DNA of 64,000 nucleotides, from assembly GCF_000230735.2 (NCBI RefSeq), contig NC_019962.1:2666001-2730000 (forward strand), read 5' to 3'. The DNA is from Natrinema pellirubrum DSM 15624. GTDB lineage: Archaea; Halobacteriota; Halobacteria; Halobacteriales; Natrialbaceae. Positions within the stretch are counted from its first letter, which is position 1. Each line of letters starts with the position of its first letter. The translations under genes were made by a program, and so were the position numbers. Below the pieces are notes generated by a model that was not told the DNA's origin, ran no database searches, and was given only the letters and a program-made list of their open reading frames with translations. Shown here piece by piece: positions 7,553-15,569 of the stretch.

Positions 7553-8533
7553 CTACGACGTCCACTCCTCGAACGACCGATAGATGCCCTTCGAGAGGTA
7601 GCGCTCGCTCGAGTCCGGGAAGATCGTAGCGACGGTCTCGTGGGGGACGTCGAGGTCGCCGTTGGCGATCCGTTCGGCGACCCGTTTCGAGGCCACGCTC
7701 GCGGCACCCGCACTCGAGGCGACCAGATGGCCCTCCTCGCGGGCGAGCCGGACGAGTTCGTCGTGGGCGTCCTGATCCGAGACAGCACTGACGTCGTCGA
7801 CCAGTTCGGGATCGAACAGTTCGTTGGTCGCGGTGTCGTGCGTGCCGATCCCCTCGATCTTGTACTCGTCTTCCTCGCGCTCGTCGCCGAGGAGTTCGCC
7901 GTAGACCGAGCCCTCGGGTTCGACCGCGACGACGTGTGTCTCGGGGTCCTGTTCGAGCGCGTAGCGGGCGATTCCCATGAGCGTCCCCGCCGTTCCACAG
8001 CCGACGACGACGGCACCGACCCGTCCATCCAGTGCGTCGTAGATCTCGGGGGCGGTCGTCTCGTAGTGTGCTTCGGCGTTTAGCGGGTTCGAGAACTGCT
8101 GGGGGACGACGGCGTCGTCCAGTTCGTCGGCCAACTGCTGTGCCCGGGCGATGGCACCGTCCATGCCGTCCTCGGTCGGCGTGTTGATGACTTCCGCATC
8201 GAGTGCGGCCATCAACTGCTGTTTCTCCACGCTGAACCGCTCGGGAACGACGAAGATCGCCTCGAGACCCAGTTGCTTGGCCGCGATCGCCAGCCCGATC
8301 CCGGTGTTGCCGGCCGTCGGCTCGACGATCGTCCCGCCGGCGGGAACGTTGCCACGCTCGAGCATTCGCTCGAGCATGTACTTCCCGATGCGGTCTTTGA
8401 TGCTGGCGCCGGGATTGAACGACTCGAGTTTGGCGTAGATCGATACGTCTCCGGCCCCGCCCTGGAGGCGGACGAGCGGCGTTCGACCGATCGTCTCGAG
8501 GACCGAATCCACCGGCTGCTCGTGGGTCGTCAT
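7553..8533 (-). CDS. Cysteine synthase (PLP-dependent, CysK/CysM type)
   Basis: This 326-residue fold-type II PLP enzyme makes cysteine from O-acetylserine (or a phosphorylated analogue) and sulfide in the cytoplasm. The PLP lysine is Lys46 in NPGASIKDRIG. The substrate loop is PTAGNTGIG (72-80) and the phosphate-binding loop GCGTAGT (178-184). Length is typical. A C-terminal FPDSSERYLSKGIYRSF region resembles CysK/CysM and cystathionine synthase relatives, so substrate preference is not certain. An AT-rich promoter (TTATTATTA) lies just upstream of ATG 8533. It is transcribed away from the DUF5798-type gene and toward the synthase-like gene. Confidence 0.92.
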   Translation of the reverse strand: MTTHEQPVDSVLETIGRTPLVRLQGGAGDVSIYAKLESFNPGASIKDRIGKYMLERMLERGNVPAGGTIVEPTAGNTGIGLAIAAKQLGLEAIFVVPERFSVEKQQLMAALDAEVINTPTEDGMDGAIARAQQLADELDDAVVPQQFSNPLNAEAHYETTAPEIYDALDGRVGAVVVGCGTAGTLMGIARYALEQDPETHVVAVEPEGSVYGELLGDEREEDEYKIEGIGTHDTATNELFDPELVDDVSAVSDQDAHDELVRLAREEGHLVASSAGAASVASKRVAERIANGDLDVPHETVATIFPDSSERYLSKGIYRSFEEWTS

Positions 8534-8774
8534 CGTGCTGGCAAATGTTGCTTCCGTTGTTAGCTCTTATTATTACGACCGGTGCGGCGGATATCCGAGG
8601 GTACCGGTGAGAAACGGTTACGATCGACCGGACAGCGAAGGTGAGCCGCTACTATCGGACTCCGGTAGCGTCGACGCTGCCGTCCCGGCGGCTCTCCAAC
8701 GCAGTGATCGGGTCGCCCCGAGCCGGAGAAACACGTTTGCGATGGAGACACCGCGTGACAGCCGTCTCACCGTT

Positions 8775-9119
8775 TCACTCGGCGGTTGTGTCCGTGGGTT
8801 CGCTCGCCGTGTTCGCCGTCGACTCGGATGCGTCGCTCGCTGTCGATTCGTCGGTCTCCTCGGCCGCGAGTTCGGCCTCGTCGATGGCCGCCTCGGCGAG
8901 GATTTCCTCGCCGTCGATCCCCTGTTCCTCGGCGATCGCCAGCAACAGTGCGCGCTGCTCGGTGAGTTGGTGGTCCATGCGCGTGACCGTGTCGTGGGTC
9001 TCGTCCATCTCCTCCTCGAGTCCCGTTATCCGGTCCTGGAGCTTCTGTACCTGCTTGTACATCGCTTCGGCACGGTCCGAAAGGCCCTGAATCTTCTTTG
9101 CAGTGCTGCCAAGTCCCAT
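8775..9119 (-). CDS. Small coiled-coil haloarchaeal protein (DUF5798-like)
   Basis: This 114-residue protein starts MGLGSTAKKIQGLSDRAEAM, continues as a long heptad-rich helix (YKQVQKLQDRITGLEEEMDE onward) and ends in a low-complexity Ser/Thr/Glu tail. No membrane segment or catalytic motif is visible. ATG 9119 is chosen because the longer upstream frame is Arg-rich and not halophile-like. Its form fits a family of short haloarchaeal coiled-coil proteins of unknown role, perhaps scaffolding or nucleic-acid-associated; this is inference. It lies between the cysteine synthase and the NAD synthetase-like genes, all on the minus strand. Confidence 0.8.
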   Translation of the reverse strand: MGLGSTAKKIQGLSDRAEAMYKQVQKLQDRITGLEEEMDETHDTVTRMDHQLTEQRALLLAIAEEQGIDGEEILAEAAIDEAELAAEETDESTASDASESTANTASEPTDTTAE

Positions 9120-9297
9120 ACCCGGACGATGTGTCGGAGCGCTAATGGGCCTTTTCCTCCGTCGGACGAGGAGTTCGTCCTTCCGATCGACATGCCGGGC
9201 TTCAAGACCGGGATCGAAGCGGAGTGACCGGTCGCCGCGAGCGGTCGAGGAGCCGCCCCGAAACTGCCTCATCGGCGCCAGCCCCGCTCGAGTCGGC

Positions 9298-10149
9298 TCA
9301 GACCCCCGTTGACGGCCGCACCGGCTGGCGACGCTTGTGACGCGTCCGCTCGACCCACGCCGCGAGTCGCTCGACGGTCTCGGTCTCGACACCGGTCCGG
9401 TCCGCGACGGTTCCCGCGTCGACGCCCTCGTCGATCCTCCGACGCAGGATCCGGTCGACGGTTTCGGGGTCGGCATCGAGTCCCGTCGCCGGCGACCCGC
9501 CGGGATGTAACGGCGAGCCCGCCGCTTCGACCGTCAGGTCCTCGGGGATCCCGACGGCTCGAGCGAGGGCCTCGAGTTCGGCCCGGTAGAGGCCGGCGAA
9601 GGGGAGACAGTCAGCCCCCGTTTCGCCGTGTTTCGCGACCGAGCCGAGGAGGTACTGGGTGCGGTTGATCGGGCCCGCGACGAGCGCGTCCGTCGCGTTC
9701 GCGACGTAGTAGGCGCAGGTCATCCGGAGCCGCGACAGCGCGTTGGTAGTCGCGACTAGGTCGTCGGCCGGCCCGGAAGACCCGCCGATCGTCTCCTGAA
9801 ACGCCGCCAGGACCGGTTGCAGTTGCAGGCGACTGTGGTCGATGCCCAGCGACGTCGCAACCGCTTCCGCGTTGCGCGACACCGCCTCGTGGCTCAGAAA
9901 CGCCGGCATCACGAGCCCCGTCACGTGGTCCTGACCCACCGCATCGACGGCGAACGTCGCCGCCAGCGCCGTCTCGACCCCGCCGTCGAGCGGCACGACG
10001 ACTCCCTCCGCGCCGGCGTCGGCCACCACCCGCTCGAGGAACGTCGGCAGCCGTTCGCGGAGCCGAGACAGCGCGTCGTCAGTCGTCGCGAGGCCGTCGG
10101 AGCCGCGAGGCAAGTCCGCGATCGGCGAATCGAAGCCGGACACCGTCAT
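9298..10149 (-). CDS. NAD synthetase-like protein with lost active-site motifs
   Basis: This 283-residue protein aligns by eye with NH3-dependent NadE: the helix NALSRLRMTCAYYVAN (136-151), KHGETGADCLPFAGLYRAEL (173-192) and LARAVGIPEDL. But the P-loop SGGxDS is replaced by DGGVET (55-60), the TGNKSE motif by GPINRTQ (159-165), and the Lys/Ser-Ala loop before the helix by AAGSPLHPGG. It probably cannot adenylate nicotinate dinucleotide. ATG 10149 overlaps the stop of a short upstream frame. A TATA (GTTATATCG complement, about 10302-10309) lies about 150 bp upstream. Its role may be regulatory or different chemistry. Confidence 0.7.
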   Translation of the reverse strand: MTVSGFDSPIADLPRGSDGLATTDDALSRLRERLPTFLERVVADAGAEGVVVPLDGGVETALAATFAVDAVGQDHVTGLVMPAFLSHEAVSRNAEAVATSLGIDHSRLQLQPVLAAFQETIGGSSGPADDLVATTNALSRLRMTCAYYVANATDALVAGPINRTQYLLGSVAKHGETGADCLPFAGLYRAELEALARAVGIPEDLTVEAAGSPLHPGGSPATGLDADPETVDRILRRRIDEGVDAGTVADRTGVETETVERLAAWVERTRHKRRQPVRPSTGV

Positions 10150-10547
10150 CGCACCCCTCGGATCACGAACGGCAGGGACGCGCTCGAGGGGCTGTCGATA
10201 CCGCTCCGTCGATCTCCCGACCACGGACCGGCTATCGGTCGGCCGTCGGTCGGGCGGCGGGACTGGGATTTCATCAGTTACTCGAGCAAGTACTTTCAAA
10301 CGATATAACCGTTTCTTGGCACAACATTCCCTAATTGAAACTCATACGTGGCCTTTGGGTGAATATATATCGTGAAAGGACCCTGGAGCCCGATTGGATA
10401 CCAACCCGCATTCGGACCGACCCGGCAACCGGTCGGGACCGGGGACGACGATCGGACAGCACTCACCGCGTTGCGACGGGCGGCCGCCGTCACCGGACTC
10501 GAGCGATGGAGACGAAAGGTCCTTAAGTTCCCACCCCCTACGGAGGA
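10150..10547. other. Intergenic region between nadE-like gene and SRP RNA
   Basis: The region holds a minus-strand TATA candidate near 10305, a 42-codon minus-strand frame (10274-10146) whose TGA overlaps the nadE-like ATG as ATGA, a plus-strand GAATATATATCG at about 10360-10372 of unknown use, and a TTAAG element at about 10522-10528 well placed to drive the 7S RNA. No other gene is supported. Confidence 0.5.
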
Positions 10548-10855
10548 GTGGACTAGGTCGGGCAGTTTGGCCCTGCTCGTTACCCGCGCTATGGTCATTA
10601 GCGGGGACCGAACGCCGCGGGCGTCCGGTCAGACCGACCGGGGCCCCGGGAGCCAACATGGAAGCCTCGTCCGTCGGGGACAGCGGTCCACGATGGCCGT
10701 CCGCAGGGACGTCCCATCGTGGTTAGCCGGCGACAGCCCATCAGGCGCGGAAGCGAGCAGTGGACCGCCGGACACCTGTCGCTCGCCGGGTCGCGGGGTG
10801 GAGAAGGCAACCGGGATTCCCCCGGTCGGAACGCCGGGCAACCGCGGTCGTCCAC
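10548..10855 (+). ncRNA. Signal recognition particle 7S RNA
   Basis: The universally conserved SRP54-binding helix 8 is plain at about 10741-10762: AGGCGCGGAAGCGAGCAG, with the GGAAG and AGCAG internal loops. A helix 6 hairpin (CCACGATGG...CCATCGTGG, about 10691-10726) precedes it. The 5' GTGGAC (10548-10553) pairs with the 3' GTCCAC (10850-10855), closing helix 1 as in archaeal SRP RNA, and the 308-nt span fits the family. A TATA-like CTTAAG centred near 10525 supports a 5' end near 10548-10551. It scaffolds SRP19 and SRP54 for co-translational membrane targeting. Ends are good to a few bases. Confidence 0.95.
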
Positions 10856-10866
10856 ATTCATACAAC

Positions 10867-10926
10867 CGACCTTTTACGCTGCGTGAGCGGCGGCGCTGCG
10901 CGCCTTGCTCACTCGGTAAAAGGTCG
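10867..10926 (+). terminator. Long stem-loop after the SRP RNA
   Basis: CGACCTTTTAC (10867-10877) and GTAAAAGGTCG (10916-10926) are perfect inverted repeats, with an inner GTGAGC/GCTCAC pair (10883-10888, 10907-10912). The 60-nt cruciform lies 12 bases past the 7S RNA. It could end or protect that transcript. Confidence 0.5.
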
Positions 10927-11210
10927 ATCAAAAGCCTCTTCCTTCCCCGCCACTCGCTGACTCGCGGTTTCACCGCTCGTCCGTTGGCGGCGCTACGCGC
11001 CGCGCAACCGCTCGCTCCGGGTCAGTCGTCGGCCCGCTCGCGCCTTCGGCGCTCGCGGTCGTACCGGGTAGCCGCCTGCCCTCCCCCGGATCGGACGGTT
11101 CTCACTGTCGTTCGAGCCGTCCTCTCGGCCAAATCCAGCGAACGTGCGTTCGCCTCGAGCCGGACGACCGAAGAGTAACAATTACTACTACTGTCCGAGT
11201 GACTCCGGTA
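10927..11210. other. Intergenic region with short GC hairpins
   Basis: The region is rich in short self-complementary GC blocks (such as GGCGGCGCTACGCGCCGC and GCGCCTTCGGCGC) typical of haloarchaeal non-coding DNA. Open frames through it are not halophile-like. The promoter of the following lipoprotein gene probably lies within the last 60 bases. No gene is supported. Confidence 0.5.
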
Positions 11211-12002
11211 ATGACAACGCGCCGACTCGGTGTCCTGCTCGCCGTTCTGGCCGTCGGACTCCTCCTGACCGGCTGCGTAGCGCTCGAGGACCCCGAAAAC
11301 GGTACCGACGACCCCGACCCCGAAGCGGTCTTCGAGGGCGCGTACGTCCACAGCGAGGACCTCGAGGACCTCCGAGGCGTGCGACGGGTCGAGATGACCG
11401 ACGGGAACCGGACCGTGACGGAAGTCCTCCGGATCGAGAGACGACCCTACGTCGACGAGCGAAGCGAAGTCGTCGAGGCCTCCGACCCGGTCGTGGTCGG
11501 GAACCAGTACGTGTCGAACGGCACCGACAACTGGCTCTACTATCCCGACGCGGCCGTCGCTCAGCACTTCGAGACGGACGAACAGTTCGATAGCGAGGCG
11601 GTCCGGTCGAATCGTGCCGAGATGGCGGCGAACGTCAGCAGCCTCTATGACCTGGAGTACCGGGGTACCGACCGGGTCGCGGATCGGGAGGCCCACGTCC
11701 TCGCGGTCGCGGCGAAAAACGAGACCGTCGAACGCGACGTGTCCCTGATCGTCGGCGACACCGAGTTCGTCTACCCATTGGAGACGGACGATCCGCGGGA
11801 CGAGATCGACGTCGTAGAGCAGCGTCTCTGGATCGATACGGAGTACGACTACCCGCTGAAAGAGCGACTGGTGTACGAAACCCCGAGCGGCGACCGCTAC
11901 GAGTTGCGTATGGAGTATGACTCGATCGCGTTCAACGTCGGCCTCGAGGACGAGCGGTTCGCGTTCGAGCCGCCGGAAAACACGACCGTCGAGGAGTGGT
12001 GA
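11211..12002 (+). CDS. LolA-like lipoprotein
   Basis: This 263-residue protein has a Sec-type signal with an LLTGC lipobox (Cys22). It would be lipid-anchored on the outer face of the cell membrane. The mature part contains repeated beta-strand patterns (VTEVLRIERRPYVDERSE, TDNWLYYPDAAV, YELRMEYDSIAFNVGLEDER) and ends in FEPPENTTV, resembling the LolA/LppX half-barrel seen in haloarchaeal outer membrane lipoprotein carrier proteins. Archaea lack an outer membrane of that type, so the ligand is unknown. ATG 11211 is favoured over an earlier GTG because it starts directly at the signal peptide. It is convergent with the mscS-type gene. Confidence 0.8.
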   Translation: MTTRRLGVLLAVLAVGLLLTGCVALEDPENGTDDPDPEAVFEGAYVHSEDLEDLRGVRRVEMTDGNRTVTEVLRIERRPYVDERSEVVEASDPVVVGNQYVSNGTDNWLYYPDAAVAQHFETDEQFDSEAVRSNRAEMAANVSSLYDLEYRGTDRVADREAHVLAVAAKNETVERDVSLIVGDTEFVYPLETDDPRDEIDVVEQRLWIDTEYDYPLKERLVYETPSGDRYELRMEYDSIAFNVGLEDERFAFEPPENTTVEEW

Positions 12003-12005
12003 GTC

Positions 12006-12935
12006 CTATTCGGCCGGCTGGACGACGCTTTGTCCGTCGCCGCTCTCGAATCTGAGTCCGCCCTCGAGGGTACGGACCGGGTAGGGGATGTCGATTCCCT
12101 CCTCGTCGAAGCGGCGTTTGACGGCGGTGACGTACTCCCCGCGGGTCCGGACGAAATCGGCCCGCGACGGGTTCGAGATCCAGAACCGCGACTGGAGACC
12201 GACATCGGAGTCGCCCAGTTCCGTCAGTCGGACCGAGGGGGCGGGATCGTCCATGATGTCGGGGTGGCGTTCGGCCTCCTCGACGATGATCTCGGTCGCC
12301 CGGTCGATGTCGTCGCCGTAGCCGATCCCGAAGACGAACTTCAGGCGGAGCTTGTCGGCGTCGACGGGGTTTTTGAGGACGCCGTCGGTCAGCGCCGAGT
12401 TGGGGACGGTAAGCAGTTCGTTGTCGAACGTTCGTACGCGGGTGACCCGGAGGCTGATGTCCTCGACGACGCCCGAGTAATCACCGTTATCCCACTCGAT
12501 CCAGTCGCCGATCCGGAACGGCTTATCGGTGTAGATGAACACGCCCGCCACGAAGTTCGAGATCACGTCCTGCATCGCCAGGCCGATCGCGAGCGCGCCG
12601 GCGGCGGCGATGCCGGCCATCGATACCAGGAAGTTTCCGAAGCCGGCGAAGCCAAAGGCGACCGCGAACGCGAGAAATCCAACCCCGAACCGCGTGAGCA
12701 TCAACAGCGGGTTCTTGGCGTGTTCGTCCAGTTCACGCCGGTCGAGGGCACGACCGACCAGCGGAACGAAAACGAGCCGCCCGACGAACCAGATCGCGGC
12801 GAGCGCGGCCAGAAATCGGATGCCACTCTCGGCGACCCCGGCTTGTGCTGCCGTGAGTCCCGCATCCTCGAGCGTCTCACCGATCACGCCCAGGACGATC
12901 CCGGACAGCGATGCGCCGACCGCACCGCCGGTCAT
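12006..12935 (-). CDS. Small-conductance mechanosensitive channel (MscS family)
   Basis: This 309-residue membrane protein has three or four N-terminal hydrophobic helices. The pore-lining helix is AGIAAAGALAIGLAMQDVIS, rich in Gly/Ala as in MscS TM3, followed by the beta domain (KPFRIGDWIEWDNGDYSGVV, then ISLRVTRVRTFDNELLTVPN) and the alpha/beta cage. It releases osmolytes when membrane tension rises. Its start codon overlaps the TGA of the upstream YhbY-type gene (ATGA at 12932-12935), so the two are probably co-transcribed and translationally coupled. Start and length are typical. Confidence 0.93.
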   Translation of the reverse strand: MTGGAVGASLSGIVLGVIGETLEDAGLTAAQAGVAESGIRFLAALAAIWFVGRLVFVPLVGRALDRRELDEHAKNPLLMLTRFGVGFLAFAVAFGFAGFGNFLVSMAGIAAAGALAIGLAMQDVISNFVAGVFIYTDKPFRIGDWIEWDNGDYSGVVEDISLRVTRVRTFDNELLTVPNSALTDGVLKNPVDADKLRLKFVFGIGYGDDIDRATEIIVEEAERHPDIMDDPAPSVRLTELGDSDVGLQSRFWISNPSRADFVRTRGEYVTAVKRRFDEEGIDIPYPVRTLEGGLRFESGDGQSVVQPAE

Positions 12936-13180
12936 CGGTACAGCACCGCGGTATGACCGCGCGTCTCGACGAGATCGGCGTTGACGCGGTCCGCGAGGTC
13001 GGCGGCCTTCTCCGCGGTCGAACTGCCGGCACGGGCCGCGCGCAGGAACTTCACCTTCACGAGGTCTCTATCGTCCAATTGGTCGTTGAGTTCGTCGACG
13101 ACGGCGTCGACACCGCTCTTGCCGACCCAGACGGTAACATCGAGATCGTGTGCGCGGCGCTTGCGTTCTGCTGTATCCAT
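12932..13180 (-). CDS. YhbY/CRS1-YhbY (CRM) RNA-binding protein
   Basis: This 82-residue protein has a single CRM domain: a basic start (ERKRRAHDLDVTVWVGKSGV), then the helix AVVDELNDQLDDRDLVKVKF and a final RGHTAVLYR strand. The WVGKSG segment corresponds to the GxxG RNA-binding loop of YhbY proteins that associate with pre-ribosomal RNA. ATG 13180 is chosen because upstream residues in frame are not conserved in type. It lies between rnp4 and the mscS-type gene in a minus-strand operon, which supports an RNA-processing role. Confidence 0.9.
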   Translation of the reverse strand: MDTAERKRRAHDLDVTVWVGKSGVDAVVDELNDQLDDRDLVKVKFLRAARAGSSTAEKAADLADRVNADLVETRGHTAVLYR

Positions 13181-13261
13181 GGCCCCGTGTAACGAAGCGA
13201 GCCGTTTCAATCTTCGCGATTCGGATGGGGACGCGCCCGCGCGAACGCGTCGACAGCCGGG

Positions 13262-13570
13262 TCACTCCTCGTAGGGGTATCTGGCGTGGGCACCGCAGTC
13301 ACAGGTGATGACGACGTGGCCGTCCTGTAGCCTGACGCGAGCGTTGGTCCCCGGCCGGAGATATGCGTCGCACCGATCGCAGGTGAACCGGCGAAACCGC
13401 CGTGGGAGCGACAGTCGGTTTCGCTCCGCGACTCGTCGGGCGAGTCGGACGTAGTACCGAGCCCGGTCGTCCTCACCGTCCGCGGCCGCCGCTCGAGCGA
13501 GGTCGTGGAGGCGCTCGATCCGCTCGGCCGCGATGTCCATACGCGTGTGTTCGTCGGTCGACGTATCCAT
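13262..13570 (-). CDS. rnp4: Ribonuclease P protein component 4 (Rpp21 homologue)
   Basis: This 102-residue protein has an N-terminal pair of helices (IAAERIERLHDLARAAAADG and YYVRLARRVAERNRLSLP) and a C-terminal zinc ribbon with Cys64, Cys67, Cys90 and Cys92. This is the standard layout of archaeal Rnp4, which with Rnp1-3 helps the RNase P RNA process tRNA 5' ends. It is the first gene of a minus-strand cluster with the YhbY-type and mscS-type genes. An in-frame Met at residue 11 is an alternative start. It is divergent from the solute-binding protein gene at 13741. Confidence 0.93.
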   Translation of the reverse strand: MDTSTDEHTRMDIAAERIERLHDLARAAAADGEDDRARYYVRLARRVAERNRLSLPRRFRRFTCDRCDAYLRPGTNARVRLQDGHVVITCDCGAHARYPYEE

Positions 13571-13695
13571 GTTGCGCTCCGGACCGACCGCCCACTATCT
13601 ATGTCCCCTGAGAACGAGAACCAAGCCCTCGATTACGGCGAATGTACCGTCGATTGAAAAGATTCTTTACCCGTCCACGTATTCGGTAGTAGTAC

Positions 13696-13710
13696 GCAGT
13701 ACTGTTATAT
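13696..13710 (+). promoter_or_regulatory. Promoter of first permuted solute-binding protein gene
   Basis: GCAGTACTGTTATAT contains a TATA box about 30 bp before ATG 13741, implying a leader of roughly 8 nt. It matches 16486-16500 at 14 of 15 bases. Confidence 0.7.
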
Positions 13711-13740
13711 ATCGCATACAAAGAGGTGCAAGAGAACGGA

Positions 13741-15564
13741 ATGAATTGGTCCCCATCCTCGCCCGACGACGGCGTTAGCAGGCGCTCATTTCTGGCCGCC
13801 GGCGCGGCCGCCGCCGCGGTGACGGCAAGCGGCTGTATCGACAGCGTCCGAAACGTCGTCGAACAGGCGGGAGATAACCAGATGACACTCTCGATCACGA
13901 CGCTGCCGGCCGACGCCGACCGGCAAAACGTCCAGATCGCCCGCCGGCTCGAGGCGAACCTCGAGGCCGTCGGTATCGACGTCGCACTGGACATGCGTTC
14001 GCCATCGGAGCTACTGAAGACCGTCCTGATCGACCAGGAGTTCGATCTCTACGTCGGCCGCCACCCCGCCGACTACGACCCCGACTTCCTCTACGACGCC
14101 CTCCACTCTACGTTCGCCAACGAACGGGGGTGGCAGAACCCGTTCGGGTTCGCCAATATGTACTTCGATACCCTCCTCGAGGAACAGCGTCGGGTCGACG
14201 GCGAGCAACGAAAGCAACGCCTCGGGTCGGTCCTGCACGGTCTGGCCCAAGAGAAACCGTTCGAACCGATCTGTTTCCCCGACGAACGTCGCATCGCACG
14301 GACCGACGGATTCGAGGGCTGGGACGAGGGAACGCTCGGCAGTCGACACGGCTACCTCGGGCTCGAGGGCGATGGCCAGCTCCATGCCCTCGCAACCGAC
14401 AGTCGCGTGACGCGGAACCTCAATCCCCTCTCGGCGACGGCACGAGAGCGGGAGACGATGATCGACCTGCTCTACGACTCGCTGTTGAGCGAGCGCAACG
14501 GCGAACTCGTCCCCTGGCTCGCCGAGTCGGTCGAGTGGTCCGCGACGCCGTCCGAAACAGCATCGGGCGACGACACGAACGGCGAGAAAGACGACGCGAA
14601 CGCCGACGAACGCGGCGACGAGCGGCGGACCGTCTCGATCACGCTCCGGGAGGACTGTCGGTTCCACGACGGCGAGCCACTGACTGCATCCGACGTGGCC
14701 TTTACTTACCGGTTCCTCGAGGACACGTCGCTCGGGCGAGCGCCCGAATCGCCGGCATCGAGGTATCGAGGGCAGGTCGAGATGGTCGAATCGGTCGAGA
14801 CCGAAGACGACCGCCGACTGACGATCTCCCTGCGGGGCGAAACGCCGGCCGGGCAACGGGCACTGACCGTGCCGATCCTCCCCAAACACGTCTGGCAGGA
14901 ACTGATCGATCAATGGGCGGCAAGCGGCGAGTTCTCCGCGCCACAGGGCCGGTGGGTGGCCGTCACCGGGGAACACATCCCGCCGGTCGGCAGCGGTCCC
15001 TACCGGTACGAGAGCCACACCGAGGACGAACAGTTGGTCCTCGAGCGATACGACGATCACTTCACGCTGCGAGAAGACGTCGACCTCGGCGAGCCGGTCG
15101 CAGAGGGGCTCCGGTTCACTATCGAGCCCGGGAGCGCAGCGGCGGTCAGACGGGTCACCGACGGCAGCGGTGACCTGACGGCCTCGATTCTCGATGCGTA
15201 CGCCCTCGGTGGGATACCCGATTCGTCGGATATCACGGAACTGACCGCCCCCCACCGGAGCTTCTATCAGATCGGATTCAACGTCCGTAACGCCCCGCTC
15301 AGCAATCCCCACTTCCGACGGGCGATCACGCAACTGATCGACAAGGAAACGATCGTCGACGAGGTCTTTTACGACTACGCGACGCCGACCGCGACGCCGG
15401 TGGCCGACGACTGGGTTCCGTCGAGCCTCGAGTGGAGTGGAGAGGATCCAGTGACGCCGTTCGTCGGCTCGAACGGTCGTCTCAACGTCGAAGCCGCGAA
15501 GTCCGCCTTCGAAACGGCCGGCTTCCGATACGATGATAACGGACGGTTGCTTGGAGGCTACTAA
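13741..15564 (+). CDS. Circularly permuted family-5 solute-binding lipoprotein (copy A)
   Basis: This 607-residue Tat lipoprotein has VSRRSFLAAG, a TASGC lipobox (Cys32) and family-5 (DppA/OppA-type) solute-binding sequence in an unusual order. Residues about 48-205 (NQMTLSITTLPAD, VGIDVALDMRSP, DPDFLYDALHSTF, then a C-terminal-type IARTDGFEGW) match the segment that normally ends these proteins. Residues about 212-607 (TRNLNPLSA, FHDGEPLTASDVAFTYRFLE, VGSGPYRYES, QIGFNVRNAPLSN, FETAGFRYDDNGRLL) match the normal N-terminal and middle parts. The natural linker after NGRLL is thus the new C-terminus. GTG 13726 is an alternative start. It is followed after 5 nt by the PAP2-type gene. No permease or ATPase gene is near. 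Confidence 0.85.
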   Translation: MNWSPSSPDDGVSRRSFLAAGAAAAAVTASGCIDSVRNVVEQAGDNQMTLSITTLPADADRQNVQIARRLEANLEAVGIDVALDMRSPSELLKTVLIDQEFDLYVGRHPADYDPDFLYDALHSTFANERGWQNPFGFANMYFDTLLEEQRRVDGEQRKQRLGSVLHGLAQEKPFEPICFPDERRIARTDGFEGWDEGTLGSRHGYLGLEGDGQLHALATDSRVTRNLNPLSATARERETMIDLLYDSLLSERNGELVPWLAESVEWSATPSETASGDDTNGEKDDANADERGDERRTVSITLREDCRFHDGEPLTASDVAFTYRFLEDTSLGRAPESPASRYRGQVEMVESVETEDDRRLTISLRGETPAGQRALTVPILPKHVWQELIDQWAASGEFSAPQGRWVAVTGEHIPPVGSGPYRYESHTEDEQLVLERYDDHFTLREDVDLGEPVAEGLRFTIEPGSAAAVRRVTDGSGDLTASILDAYALGGIPDSSDITELTAPHRSFYQIGFNVRNAPLSNPHFRRAITQLIDKETIVDEVFYDYATPTATPVADDWVPSSLEWSGEDPVTPFVGSNGRLNVEAAKSAFETAGFRYDDNGRLLGGY

Positions 15565-15569
15565 CAGCG

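Noticed and set aside
6349-8028. 559-codon frame including a long N-terminal extension of the prenyl synthase-like gene
   Set aside because: The first 180 residues are Arg/Ser/Pro-rich antisense of the cysteine synthase gene; the natural Met is at 7479.
10372-11178. Long open frames across the SRP RNA region
   Set aside because: They run through the 7S RNA and its flanking hairpins, are Arg/Pro/Ser-rich and lack halophile composition.
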